DNA of 64,000 nt from the NCBI GenBank assembly GCA_022266195.1, contig WHVY01000001.1:6138001-6202000 (forward strand), given 5' to 3'. The number at the start of each line of letters is the position of its first letter. Position 1 is the first letter of the stretch. The DNA is from Tetranychus cinnabarinus (lineage: Eukaryota > Arthropoda > Arachnida > Trombidiformes > Tetranychidae). Below the pieces are notes generated by a model, which was not told where the DNA came from, searched no databases, and worked only from the letters and a program-made list of their open reading frames with translations. Below are positions 36,101 through 51,100 of this stretch, piece after piece. A program made the position numbers and the translations under genes.

Positions 36101-39100
36101 CAACAGCAACAGCAACAACTCCAACACCAACAGCTCAACTCTACTCGTAAGTTTCATTTCAATATTTACCAAGACTAATGTTTGATGCAGTTTCTGGTAA
36201 GCGTTTGATTTTGATTGAAAAATGAAAACAAATGAGTTGATGAATTATTATGGTTTAGTTAATTGGCCAAGCATAAAGTAAAGCTCATCAATAGTCGTTC
36301 ATTTTTCATCATCATCTTCCCAATTATCCTTTAATTGATCTCATTCTATTGATTAGTGAAGCTGATCGTATAACGGTGAAACACGTTATCCATTCATATT
36401 GAGATCATTAAAGGGATGCCAAAAATTGAACAGAAATCTTGTTATTATTGTTCACATTAATTGTCCAATCAACTGAATAAATTTTTGAACCTTTTCGATT
36501 GACAATTTTAATCAGTGTAATTGGTTGAGCGATATTTAAAATTTTAAAATATCTTTGGAAAAATAATTTTCACTTTTCTTAATTTCTGTTAATTGTAGAC
36601 CGGCTCAACTTCAAGCAACACTTGATCAACAAATATCTCAACAATTAACAGGAAAACTTCCGGCTCAATTGATTCCTCAAGTAGCTCAACAAATCCAAGC
36701 TCAACTTCAGGTAAAAAATCATTGAATCGAATTGATAAATAGTCAATTCATGTCCACTTATCTAATTAAAAACCAATATTATTTTCTTACTGTAGGATAA
36801 ATTACCAAATATACAGTTACAAGTACAACAACAATTGGCTTCCCAACTCGCAAGTTTACAACAGCAACTCGGAAATCAAGCAACACCATCAACCAATTCA
36901 CAAGGATTAACATTACAATCATCATTATCACCGCCAGCTTCATCATCAACCACAAATGGCATTCAACAACTGCTGCTTCAATCAATGTCTCCTGGAGTAA
37001 CGGGTTCATCAACACCTTTGATTCAATCACATGGGCAAATGTATGCAGCTCAATCACCTAGATCATCTGGTTTGGACCATTTGACGCCAACAGCCGAAAT
37101 GAATTATTTACAAAATTCATCGCCCACTAAACCAGTTGACAATATGGTTGGACATTATTTTGTTAAACTGTCACCTCAAGGAGTAAATTCAAATGGCCAG
37201 AATCATCAAACAAGCCAACAATATTTACAACCAACTTCTCTATCATCTTTATCTGCCTCTTCACCGACAAATGGTTTTGGTACTGAAGTTGCCAGTAATG
37301 GTCAGATAGCGAATCAACAAAATCAACAAATTAAAGTTGTTTTAAATCCCATTGAACTTGGTGATTCTTTGGCTGGTCAAAATGCTGCTTCTATTCATTC
37401 GGGTTTAAATCAGCAACAAAATTTTCAAGCAAATTTGAATAAATTGCAGCAGCAACAGTCAAATTTTTATTCAAATGGAAATGGCAATCAAGCAATTTCG
37501 ACTAATTCAGATGAACTCAAATCGGGACATTTATTGAATCGTCTTTACTCTGGTCAAAGCAATTCCATGAATAATGTTGATCCTAATCTAATTTCAATGC
37601 AATCAAATGGACTGACGAGCAACACTTCAGATAATTTGAATAATCCAGACATGGGACAGTATAACAATATACGAAATATTATTGAACAAAACTCTTTGCT
37701 TTCACAAGTTAATCAACCAAATTCAGAGCCTGTTCCCAGTTCTGATGAGGAAATGTCTAATCCACCTGAACTGTCAACTTCCAATTATGAGCCAGTCAAC
37801 AAGGAGGAAAACACTTTGACATCTCAAACTCCACAAGCACCGACAGAAACACAGAGTAAACCTGAATCTACACAAGAATCTCGCATTCCAATTACATCGT
37901 ATTCACATGGATCAGGATATAAATCATCTCAATATCCACCAATTCCTGAAACAAAATATCAAAACATTGCAGTTGATCCTGAACAATTGAACAATCCAAA
38001 TAACTTCCAATATAACGACCAACCTTATCAAAGTCGCTCTCAATATCAATATTCACAAGACTCTGAGTCAACTGATAATGAGGAAAACAATCAACCGGAA
38101 TCTAACAATCAGTTAGAGGTAAACAACCAGCCAGAGTCAAATACAAACTCTGAACCAGAATCCAATGTGTCCAATGAATCCCTTAATGAAAACACTGAAA
38201 ACTTGAATGACAATGAAAATGGCAACAATGAGGTTAACATCAATGATGATCCAAATAATCAAGATTTACCTCGACATTTGAAGCACATGAGACAATTAAG
38301 TCGAGATTCAATAATTTCTAACTTTCAGATGAACCAAGGAAATCGTCAGGCCGAGTCTGGTCTAACTGAGGTCGAGGAAAAGGAAAGAGCGATTCGCTGG
38401 AATACAGTTCTTAAAAATTTAGATAGTTATTATGGAAACAAATGAATCTTTTTTTAACATTGTAGCATATTTAAGCATCTTCAACATAATTATTGATATC
38501 CATGATATTGAAAGACATCTTTAAACATTCAGAATTGAAAAGATCTAAATTCTGGTTCAAAATCAACCTTTTTGATATCTTTTGTTTCATTTTAAATCCA
38601 AACTTACTAATACAAAGCTTTTGAACCATTTGTGACTCATGTAAACAATTAGTGTATTTTGAAATAATCATTTTAATCAAAATAATCTATTTTAAAAATT
38701 TAGATAATTAGTAGTTTATGCTTTTTTGAATTTCGCTCACTTTCGGTAAAATGATGATTGGCGGTTCAAGTAAATTTGAATTGAACAACCAATGAAATAG
38801 CAAAGCAACAGTCTGGTTACCAGGTTGTTGAATGCAAAATATTAACCACAATTTTAATTAACTGGTAATTTGTATAATTGTATTTAAAATTAACTGTATA
38901 TGATTAAATTATGTTGGTGATTTGTTATGAAGGAAATCTACATTCTGCTTGATACTTGTATATAATTCAAGAAACATTAGACAAGGAAGGTAATGTTTTT
39001 TTGCTATTACCCTGAAATTCAACCCTTTTACTAACATCTTTTTTTTGCAGATTTACTGTTTTTTCAAGAATGGTTAACGAAATACTTACGTCTTCCAGGT

Positions 39101-42100
39101 TAAGTTGTGTCTCAATGATGGAGAAAATTTGTGTAATTTGATTTAATGACGGCCTTTCAGAGTCCCAAACCAAACCAACGGAAACAATGTCTGGCTGGTT
39201 AACTAATGTTTTCCTTATCTGTATTTTGGAACCACAGCCACTTGGACAGTCACGGATATTTCCATAAGCTTCACCTGATCTCAATAATGATCCAAAAGTT
39301 GAGAGTCGAGGGTTGACTGGTGGACAAGTGGCCAGTTTTTTTGCTTGCACACACAAGGCAGGACTTGAAACATAGTTGACCAACTGGGTGAATGGATGAG
39401 GTTCACTGGTGTATCCACAAGATGAACAGCTCACTTGTTCAACCAGATTCATGGCAAACTTTTCATGAGATATACAGTGAGGTGCCCGACATCCATCTTC
39501 TGGTTCATCGTGAGCAATGTGATCATGAATACGAAGTAATATATTTTCAAAGCATTCAGCTGCATCATCCATAAAGCCTAACTGGAAACGTCTTTGGTCA
39601 GAAAAGGTCTCAGCCAGTGCTTTACGAAGGGAATCTGGAGGAAGAGCCGATTCTTGACTGTATTGAAATTGAGTAAACAACTCTTTCAAGGCACAAAATA
39701 TGCAAGATTCTGAGCCCATGCAAGCATGTCCTGATAATTCTCGAAAACTACGTCGAAATATATCCAAATGCCAGAGAACCTAAGGATAAAGAAACGGTCA
39801 AAAAATAAGAAATGAGTTGGTGTTCATTTAAATTTGATAATTAGTGGAGGTCATTGGACTTGGATGTTGGTTGTTAATTGTCTTTGTAAATTATTTTACT
39901 TTTTTTCTTCTCCTAATCTCATAATTATAAAAAGACCAAGGAAAACAATTTAACTGATGCTAATTTACAAGCCTTTAAACAAACGGCAGAAGTTAATTTC
40001 AACAGTCAAATAGGATTGTCTGTTGAATAAATTATCGTCTGGAGTCAAATCACGTGTAACTACGTGTGTGCGTGTTTAAAAGTCTCTGTTAATTAGAATG
40101 AGTCATTTCTTCCAAGATAATATGTTGGTGTCTTTGTGATTTGTAACCAGAGAGGAAAGGTGAAAGTAATCAGTTTTTTTCTGTTATCATTTCAACTAAT
40201 TTATTTTTCCCACTTATTTTTCTTTAGACATACTGTGGAGGCTGAAGGTTAAAATTTACATTTGGTCCGAGATTCATTTGACTGAAGATGGTTATCATTT
40301 GAAACTTTTAGGACTTGTTTGGAAAAAGATGAAGATGAGATAAATCTAAGAGACAGATCAACATGCAGAGAGACATTGAAAGGAGATTGGCACGAGTCTC
40401 ATGGGTCTTGAATGAGGCCTGAGGGTTAAAGATATCTGGTTTGTGGCTGTTAATAGCCAAGTTATACCTTGAAAAACCAGACTTGTTTCTTGGTAAGCTT
40501 AGGAAACAAGAGAGCAATGAAACGGTGATAGCAGAAAATTCAATAAATATAAAATGATAATGGTGCTCAAGTCTTTTTATTTACTGCACCAATCAATAGG
40601 AAGAAACTCTTTCGATTAAATTGTGATTGAAACTGGAAAAATGATTTATGATTTATTGAAAAGAAAAGGCGAAGAGATAAAGGTGAAGCCAATAATACTA
40701 ATAAGTGATGAAGATAAAATTGGAAACTCGCTTCGTTAAATCAAATAAACGTTTACTTTAAAAGAGGTTGAAGACATCGAGATAACGCTGCAAATAATAA
40801 TGACGGAAACCTCAACTACAATCAACAACAACAATAATAGTAACGACAAAATTCAAAGAGTAAAATGATGCTAATCATCATTAACAACAACAATAAAAGC
40901 AAAAGCAAATGGAAAGCATCTTTTGACGACCAACAAAAGACGAAGAAGAAGCAGACGAAAAATCCAAGAAACCTTCGAAAATCAAAGGCCCAGACCTGAC
41001 CTCTGACCAATGAAATAAGGGTAAGAGAGAGAAGAGAAAAACAGAGTAAAAGAAAGAGACAAAAAAGAGACTGAAATCAGTCTTCGATCAACAGGTAAAA
41101 GGTAAGAGATGCTAAGTCACCCTTGGAGAAGGTGAAAGCCTTTTACAAAGGAAACCCAACGATTTTGACCTGGACTACGGCCATCTTTAAACCTTCATAA
41201 ATCAATTGGTTTCTAAAGACTCTCTTCTCTCTTCTTCTCTCTACTTGTTCATCTTACTCTCTTCATCCTCCTTCTCTTCCAACCTTAGGTTTCTTCTACC
41301 TTCTCTTACCTTCTCTTACCTTCTCTCTCTTCTTACCTGGCAACTGTAACCAACAAAAAAGTCTTTAAACCTAAGGCAACCTGAAAGCGGGCAAATGGTC
41401 TTACAATGCGCGCGGGAAAACAGGTTTTGTAATGTTCAGTTTAACTTTTTGAATTTGATCATTTTCCCTGCTTTTTTTCTTCTCTTTCTTTTCTCTCTTT
41501 CACTGTTTTCTCTGTTTTTCTCCTCTATCATCATCATCCTCTTCTCTCTCTCTCTCTCTCTCTGCTCCACTGTTATCTGAAGTCCAAGGTCGGGTAGGTG
41601 AAAGGTACATAGGAGCGGAGAGCCAAGGTAAGAAGAGAAAGAATAAGAAATGGAAGAATAACCTTGCTTTCTAACCATTTTTTTGCAACTTGTTTGCTGT
41701 TGAAAAATATCCTCTTACTTTGCACTCTTTTTACCTTCTTCATCTTCATCTTGATCCCTCTTCATCTCTTAACTTCTCTTCATCTTTATCTTTTCTTCTC
41801 CCCTCAATAGTTTAATTTTTAGTAAAAGTTGATATTTCGTTGACACGCCTAAAAGCAAGGTTACCTGGCAGATATAAACATTTATACATTTTGTATACAA
41901 ATGTATTAAATAATATCATCTTTAACGATGATAATGATAATAACAAGAAGAATTGGATGAAAGAGCAACGATGAAGAGATGAGAAAAGAGTGAAGAATGG
42001 ATAATGATATTAAAAAAAAACGAATAGATTCATTGAAATATTCAAGTTTATTAAGATGAAGGTGGATGAATGGATGAACCAAGAAAAGGTTTTAATAGCT

Positions 42101-45100
42101 TAATCGTCTACAAACACTCAAAGTATGATAATAATTTTACCTTTTTTTTATTAATAACCTTTCTTTACTTTTGCTAACAGAATCATCAACAATCGCAAAT
42201 CCATCAACGGAAAGATAATCATTAAACTCTTCTAAACTTCATTTCAACTCATTTCATCAGTCAACAACAGTTTGAAATGTTAATGATTCAAGATTCACCA
42301 TTAACATTACCATTAACTGTAGACGTAAAGATAAACATTTAAAGTAGCAAAAGATGAACGCGCCAAAGTAAAAATGTTAACAAGTGATCAGAAGCTAAAC
42401 AAAACAGGGAAAAAAGTGTCTGGTTGAAATGGCGAAATTTGAAATTTCCAGATAACAGGTAGAATCTGGTTTCATTGTTATTTTATTAATGGAGCATGGA
42501 AAGCATCTCAACCTCTATGACCTGGTCTGTTTGAAGGATAACCTTTTTGATACAAAAAAATAGTTAACCTTTTTATATACATAAATACATAATGGAATCA
42601 ACCTGAAAATCAAGTTACACTGTGGTCTCCCTCATCCATCTACAAAGTCTTGGTATTTTATTCATCTAATAATAACCAGAGATCAAGAATGAGACTCAAG
42701 ACTTGAGGGTATCAGAAGAAGATGAAAGATGAACATTCAATGGAAAATCAAAAGATGATCAAATTTTTGAATATAAGGGAAGGGCGGTCGTTGAGTGTTT
42801 AACATAATTGTCTAACCCTGAAGGATGATTGAAATAGATTGCCTGGTTATTTAATTCAAGAATTACTATCATCTTGAGTTATCTCTTTCAATCTACAGGT
42901 TGAGCGACATTCATGTTCACCATGTAATGAAGTGAAACAATTTGTTGTTTACCAATTTTAACCAGAGGCTAAACACAATCTATTAAATCAAGATGTATCT
43001 CAACATCTATTATCATCATCTATTAATACACTAACAAAATGAACAAAACATGATATCATTGTCATGGTTGTTGTTTCAATATGTTGGCTCAATTTCACAT
43101 TGAATCAAATTGATTGTTCCAATATGTTAACGATTGTTGCTACCAAAAAAAAGATACATTAACATATAACAATAATAATGCCTTTGAATAACATTATTCA
43201 AGTTTCCAGTTGACATTGATATCAACCTGTAATCATTGCAAGAAGGACAATCTATTAAGCTAAAAGGCCAACTTTGATTGCAACTCATGACAATTGTTTA
43301 ATTGTAACAATTAAGATATAAAACAAATCTAGAATATTATTTTGCTCATTAAAAAGGATTTTCCAAGAAAATAAAAGACAAAAGATTGTAATTATGGATG
43401 AACACAAGAAATCTTTTAATTTGAAACAAAAAATTAATGATTTAAATTAGTTTGTGTCGTGCAAATTACGGTTAACCTTTTTTGACTTGCAACCAACGTT
43501 TTAGATGAAAATGATGTCCATGAAACGGAAGTAAATTGATAATTAACCTTTTTTTTAACTTTAAAAATTCGCATTTCAAAATTGAGTTAAATGTTGCAAG
43601 TTAAACAGGTACAGATGTTGGTGAAAGAAACAGTGAATCAATTGGAATGGAGCAGCAAATTTTGGACCAACAAGTGATGGTAAAAAATGAAGGATAGTTC
43701 ACAGTATGAAAAAACATCATGTTAGTGGTAAGCAGAAAGCAAAACAAGATAACAAACAAGAAGACAAGAAGCATTTCTCATAAGAAGAGCAAATCTTAAA
43801 GTAAAATCCCGGTAAGTAAACTCATTTGTTGAGCCAAGTAAACCTGGCAATGGGCAAGGTGAAGATTACCAGGGAATCGCATCAACATGGATCAGGTCAA
43901 TAGTCATAAACTGACAAAGGGAAGATGGGACAACATGATAAACAGGAATCTTTTTGCTCTTAAAGTGCATCTCATTTGTAATCCTGGTTATTGGCCGAGC
44001 AAAGATTAACCAAATCATTGGCAATCAAACCTCTTATACCAGATTAACAAATTGCAAGTTAGAGAAGTTAGTGGAAAAAAGATTCCACCAACTGAACTTT
44101 ACTAATCTGGTTTCATGGTGAGAATCGGCAGATTAAAAAAATGGCCATTTGTAACCTTCCATTGTAAAGGTAAATCATTTCACAAAGAGATTTACATTTT
44201 TTTGCGAAAAATGTAATTCATCAAAGACACGCCTGATTCTGGTGTTTAGATGCAATGATGATGATTGAAACAAACAAGCTTCAAGATGCGTTGGATTGTG
44301 AGGCCTGATCATCATTATCATGATTAACATCGTCAACACTCCAACGCAAATTAACAATTTGAAAATGTCTTTTAATCAAAGCTTCTGTAAGTAAATCTGG
44401 TTGCAATCATTTGCCTTTTTTTGTTGCTTTCAATTTAGCAACAGTTTTGCGTTTCATTTTTCACATCAACAGGCAAAAACGCCTTTGACTGTCATTTGTT
44501 TGGGTAAACCAATCAAGTTGATAAAACCATGTAATTAATCTGGTTGTGATTAAAATAATGGTTTTAATTGTAATGATGGTGAGGGTTTATGAGGATGATT
44601 ATCGTTATAATGATGATTCTACTTTCACTTGTTTTCCGGTTTTCCAATCCTTACAGCCTATTATTACAACCATGATTAACTTTTGAATATAAAGATAACA
44701 TCACAATTATGGTAAATTATTTTCAGGTAACTCAAGAGTTGATCAAAGTAGACAATTAGTTTAATGATGAGTCTTGATTTAATCAGTGAAAACTGAAAAA
44801 AAACTAAGCAAAACAGATTGAGAAGAAAGTTTCAAGATTCACTGATTAGCCAAAGTTAAATTCAAGTTAAATTGTTAACCAAGAGAAACTGCAATTTTAG
44901 TTATGGAACGGAAACTCTTGTAATAATTTAAATTGCTTTTTACACTCACAAAACTGAAACTAATTTATTAATCAAGCAAACTGTTAATCAGTTAATTAGA
45001 CTTTGAACATAGAAAGTTGGATTCTTTCAATAACATTGATCATAATAATTGCAAATGAAGATTGGAAAAATTCATTTCCAAACATTTCACCTTTAATGGT

Positions 45101-48100
45101 CAAACGGACGTTCAACAAATTACTAATCATAATTAACAATTTAAATGATTGCCACTGAAAGCTTTTGAAACATTTTTCATGATTTCTTTCATCAACTGAT
45201 TCAATGATTGACAAGAATAAATTATCAACTTGTAAAGACAGTGAATCTGGTTATGATTGATGTGAAAGTTTGGACAACAATTGAACAGGTTAGAGCAATT
45301 AAAGTTGACAAGATGACAACAAATCAACTTTGAAACTTTGTTAACCTGATTGACCTTAATTAAAATTTTGATTAATACCTTTTACTTTCAACTTTCACTT
45401 GAACACTGTCAACAGACACAATTTCCCATCCCATTACAAGAAGTGAAAAAAAAGTGAAAACAAGAGCGTAAAAGATGATGATGTAAAGAAAGAAAAGCAA
45501 ATTTGTGAGAAAATGGTGAAGATGATGAAGATGAAAAAGTAACACATCATTTTTAACTATCTATTCATTTGAAAGAAACATAATTCAATTGATGTCCACC
45601 AACAACATCGTCAATAAACACAAAAAGGAAACCAATGGTCAAAGTTTCACAGACTTTTTCTGAGCTTCTGTTTTTTGCCTTCAAAGTTAACAAAAAAACA
45701 AATCTCTTTGGTTCTCATCACAGAGGCAATCAAAGAGTCCCCCTGTTAATGATGATAATGAATGGATAATGTTAGTGTCCCAATCTGAGCTCAACAAGCA
45801 ACGAAAAACGGTGAGAAATTCCCGCAACGAAAAGGCCTTACAATTGCATCTTTTCATCTTTTTTTATATCTTCAAGTCTCTAGGTTTAATCAATGAGATT
45901 CAACATTTTCACATAATCACAATTTATACAAAACTGTTTGACAAAATGTTGCCAGAAAATATATTTTCATCATTTCAACCTTTTTCTTGATTCCATGTTT
46001 TCATCATTTCCCTGATTTATTGACTTTATCACCATTAACATTGTTATTTATTAGACTTTTCATGATAAACAAAACGTCCATCAATAAAGCATTTGATCAA
46101 CTTATGGAAACCTGCAAAACCACAATTTGTAAACAACCGCCCAAACTAATGAGTTGATTAGGTTATATGGTTGATTTAATGATGATTATTATTTCTTAAT
46201 TAGTGGGTAACTTTTCATTTTCTGGTTCAATTATAAAGGTAAAAAAACAATGAATCGATGAAAACTGTTATCAACAGATAAATGATTGAATATTTCGTGT
46301 TGACAATGGTTTGCTGTAGAGGATAAAATCATGTTTATAAAATTTTGCAGGTTGATTAATTGTTGGTTAGCAAATTGTTTATTCAAATGGGCGATTCGCA
46401 AAAGGAGACTGATCAAGGTTAAGTATAATGTTATTGATAAATCAATTGTTTATCATTGAAAAGTATTGAACGTGAATGGTCAAACAGGTTGTATAACTTG
46501 ATCATTTTGATACAATTAACCCAATTTTTTTGGGTTTCCTTTTGTTTCGCTTTCATTTTAACCATTTAGCCACTCAAATAGCAAGGACAGTGGACCTTGT
46601 ATGGTCAATTATCAGGTTATCAAATCAATGATTTAGATTAAAGAGATTGATTGACTGTACAAGGAAATTGTTGACAAGTAAACTTGAAATTATCGACGAA
46701 AGATAACAATTAACAATCCAATTGATTTATAAAGATCATAATTCGGTCAATAGTCGAATGTCAAGTTGATATAAGTCGACTGTAATCAGGGTTAATAAGT
46801 AATTCAAAGCTCGTGTATTTGCTTGTTTAACATCAACAATTTAATGTCAATTAAGTCAATCAAATTGTTGAATCCGTAGAGAGATGATTATTTTTGAAAC
46901 ATCCAGAGGCTCACAAATAACCCAAAACTGGTTAAGGTTTTCAATAACATTTAGCTGATCATTTGGTGATGATGGTTAACATGATGATGGTAATAATGAT
47001 GATAATAATAATACTGGTTAAGACAATTTAGTTGGAGCGAGAATCAAGTAATACCAATAAGAATAATGATTATGAAAATTGTTATATTGTTGTTACATTT
47101 TCCGTTCCGTGTGTGTGTGTTTCAGTTTAAAAATCCTGGATTCAGATATTTCTTTGATTATATAATGAGACGAGAAACATGATTACAAGTTATGAATCAA
47201 AGGTAGTAATAGTATTAATGATAATCTAAATTTGATTTTTGTTTGTTGGTTCCTTTTATTTTTACTCGACTTTTACCTTTTGCGCAAAGTAATGAACACA
47301 TTCATTTATTAAGGGGAACAAAATAACCAATCATTATCATCATTTAGATAACCTGATTCCTAATCAAACAACATTAAGAAATCATTAATACATATTGGCC
47401 ATTAATAGTTGAGTTAAAAATTCAGGTAAAAATGAAATAATCATGAACAAAGAAGAGAAAATTGTTGTTTGAAAGAAAAGTTGAAAATATTTGAAAATGT
47501 TTCAAATAATACAAATGATAACAACGCTTTTTTGATAAACATTTATCCGATTATCATTTTGAAACTGATTTTAGATATAAACAGGTCATCATGAGGATGA
47601 ACAAAGGTAATATCAATTGAATCATTTAATAGTTTTCAACAAGTTTTTGGTAAAGGAAAAGATTTCAGAGTTTTGAGCCTAAATTGGTCAAGAGTTTGGT
47701 TGGCAATCAACTAAAGGTTAAATGGTTAAGATTGTCACTTTGACTTGTTTAACAATAATGATTGAAATGTTAATCAAATCTGGATGTAAAACAATGGATC
47801 GTGGTTCACAGGTTTGTTGTTTAATCGGTTGAAAAACACTTTTCATTTGTTTTCTCGTGAGTTCACTGTTGATGGGTTCAGCTACTTTTAGATGATCAAC
47901 ATGATGAGCATGGTGATGTTAAAGGTAGCCATTCATCTGATAATCAGAGTAACATTGAGTGAAGTCTGGAAAGTTTGAAAATAACATCATTTTAATTCAT
48001 CTTGACGAGCCTAACAACCAGCAACAACAATCATCGTCAGAATCGCAAAATCTTGACTCTCATTACATAGTCTCACCTATTATTTTGCTCAATCTTTACA

Positions 48101-51100
48101 TTCATTAAATCAGCTGATGATTGTGATAAGAGCAAGGCGTGTGTTAATCAGGTTCAGGTAAAATTAAGGAAAATGAGATTTATTTTCTTCTTTTTCTTCT
48201 TGAACCAAACAATTTTGTAAAGTAAAGATGAGGATGGAGGAGATGACGAAGAGCAAGATAAAGATAACAGATTCCAGAGATTTCAGTTCATGGTTATTAT
48301 GATAATTACTAGTTAAAGATTCATATTGTTACTTAAACCATTCATGAGTATCCAGTCATAAAACCACTAATACCACTAATGGCATAATGCATAAGGATAT
48401 TGTTCAGGGCGTTTAAACGGATACAATGAATTTATGAGCAAAATTTAACAAATTAGAATCACAATTGATTCTCATTTTAACTTTAATTTTTAAAAATTAA
48501 GAATTAAGAAAATATTAAGAAAAATTAACCCAAAAGCTTTGAATAAACAAGTTGAAAGATTTTACAATTTCTGGCTTTTTATAAATTTTTATACTCTTTT
48601 AGATTCTGATTGCTTGTTATAAAGTCACTTTCATTTTTTGGGTTCAAGTGTTGAGTGTTTGATGTAAAACAATAAAGGTTATTTTTGCGCGAAAAAAACA
48701 CTTTCATGTTGACAACGTGTTTACCAATTTTAAAATGATTAGTAAAAGTACCCTTTCGTTGTCAGACCAGAACACTTTCATTACTAGCCTACCTTTTTTT
48801 AGTTACAATTAACATTGTATCTGTTTCAAAGTCAGTCAACTATTGATAATTAAAGGTTCATTATGAATCTCTCATGAAATTTTATGCTCAATGAATATGG
48901 AAAAGTGTCAAAACTCATCTTCTTTTGGTTGAATACAACATTTAAAACCACATTTTTCAAATGCACCAACAAGTCTTACCGACGTGAGGAAAAGGTAACG
49001 GAAAAAATTAGCGCATCTTAACCTGTTAAAGGTCTAACATTTAAATTACATTAAACAGTAAATAGACTTTAAATGATCAAACAATCAACACTTAAACAGT
49101 TAAATGATGGTTAATAATAAAAGTTTAATCGCTCATTGACATTAATCAAAATTGGATTGAAAACCACTTTTCATTAATAGTTGATAGCGGGAAACAATTT
49201 AATCAATATGAAAATGACTCGACTGACCATAAAGGAATGAATCCTTTTAAGGAGCAAAAGCTGATCGACCGGACGTTGGTCGAGACTGAATATTGAAAAC
49301 ATTAAAATAGTATTACCTTTAAAAATCCCAATAAAACCTGTAAATAGACTGAAAAGGTAAGAAGAAAGTTGAAAGTAAATTGTTATACAGAGCGTGGTTA
49401 TTGTCCAAGTAAACATCTTATTGAGCAGATGGCTATTTATGGTTTAAGACGAAGCACGTTGAATACGAGCTCAGGTTGAAGTAAATCAACTGCAGTACAA
49501 AATGTATCGCAACAACTCGTACACTGACCAACCTTCATTAGCAAACCAAAAGATGCAGCTTTAAGATTTACATCTGCTCTTTGAGTTTCAAGAGTCTACT
49601 TGTGTCCAGCAAAGTGTTGACTGGTGTCATTTGTTGATCGATATCAAACTAGTAAGATGAATTACTTTGAAATTCAAATTACCTATGAAATAATTTATTT
49701 TAAACTTGAACATCTAAATGAATAAAAATGACTTTTTTTGTACAAAACAATGTTTTTCAATTTTGTTATCACATGAAACTGTGCATTGATTAAAGGCTCA
49801 AAGCAGCTGTTTAAACGGCAAAAATTGTATAAAGTCTCTGATGTTGACTAACTGAACAATGTGACAACAATGGATGATAAAACAAAATAAATTCACGGAT
49901 TGTTGTTGCATTGAAAAGATTGCTGTTTTAATGAAAAAAGTAACAAACCACAACAAAATATAATTTCATTTCAATTATTAATAAACTATATTTTAATTAC
50001 ATAATTAGACTCTTTAGAGCAACATTGACGGTTATAACTACATTTTTTGACAATCATTCACAGACAGGAACCGCTTTGTTAATGTTTTGTTTTCATTATC
50101 AACAAAAAATGAATCAAATTTATTCATAACTTTTTCATTGTTAACAACGCTTTTCGTGGTTAATTGAGTCTTTTACATAGGAAATGCATTGTAATAAGCT
50201 ATTACTAATAACAGTAACGATAAAAGCCAAAAGCGAAACGACGCTAATCATTGCTATCATCATTACCGTCCTCATCAACAGCAACAATAACAGTAAGAGC
50301 CAATGAAAAACATCTTTAGATGATCAACAAAAGACGAAGAAGAAGCAGACGAAATCTAAGAAAACCTTCGTAAATCAAAGGCCCAGACCTGACCTCTGAC
50401 CGATGAAATAAGGGTAAGAGAGAGAAGAGAAAATGGGGCAAAAGAAAAAGACAAAAAGAGACTGAAATCAGTCTTCGATCAACAGGTAAAAGGTAAGAGA
50501 TGCTAAGTCACCCTTGGAGAAGGTGAAAGCCTTTTACAAAGGAAACCCAACGATTTTGACCTGGACTACGGCCATCTTTAAACCTTCATAAATCAATTGG
50601 TTTCTAAAGACTCTCTTCTCTCTTCTTCTCTCTACTTGTTCATCTTACTCTCTTCATCCTCCTTCTCTTCCAACCTTAGGTTTCTTCTACCTTCTCTTAC
50701 CTTCTCTCTCTTCTTACCTGGCAACTGTAACCAACAAAAAAGTCTTTAAACCTAAGGCAACCTGAAAGCGGGCAAATGGTCTTACAATGCGCGCGGGAAA
50801 ACAGGTTTTATAATGTTCAGTTTAACTTTTTGAATTTGATCATTTTCCCTGCTTTTTTTCTTCTCTTTCCTTTTCTCTCTTTCTTTTAACTGTAAGGCTA
50901 GAAGAGAGTCAGAAGTGGACAGAAGGGAAGAGAGAAGAAGAGAAATAAGAAAAGGTAAAATGAGCTAACCTTGCTTTCTAACCATTTTTTTGCAACTTGT
51001 TTGCTGTTGAAAAGTCTCCTCTTACTTTACACTCTTCTTACCTTTTGCCATCATTTTCATCTTGATCCTTCTTCATCTTATACTTCAATCTTTTTAAACT

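Noticed and set aside
41395..41678. Frames in copy A of the segmental repeat
   Set aside because: They come from CT-rich simple sequence and are not conserved in copy B, so they are not coding.
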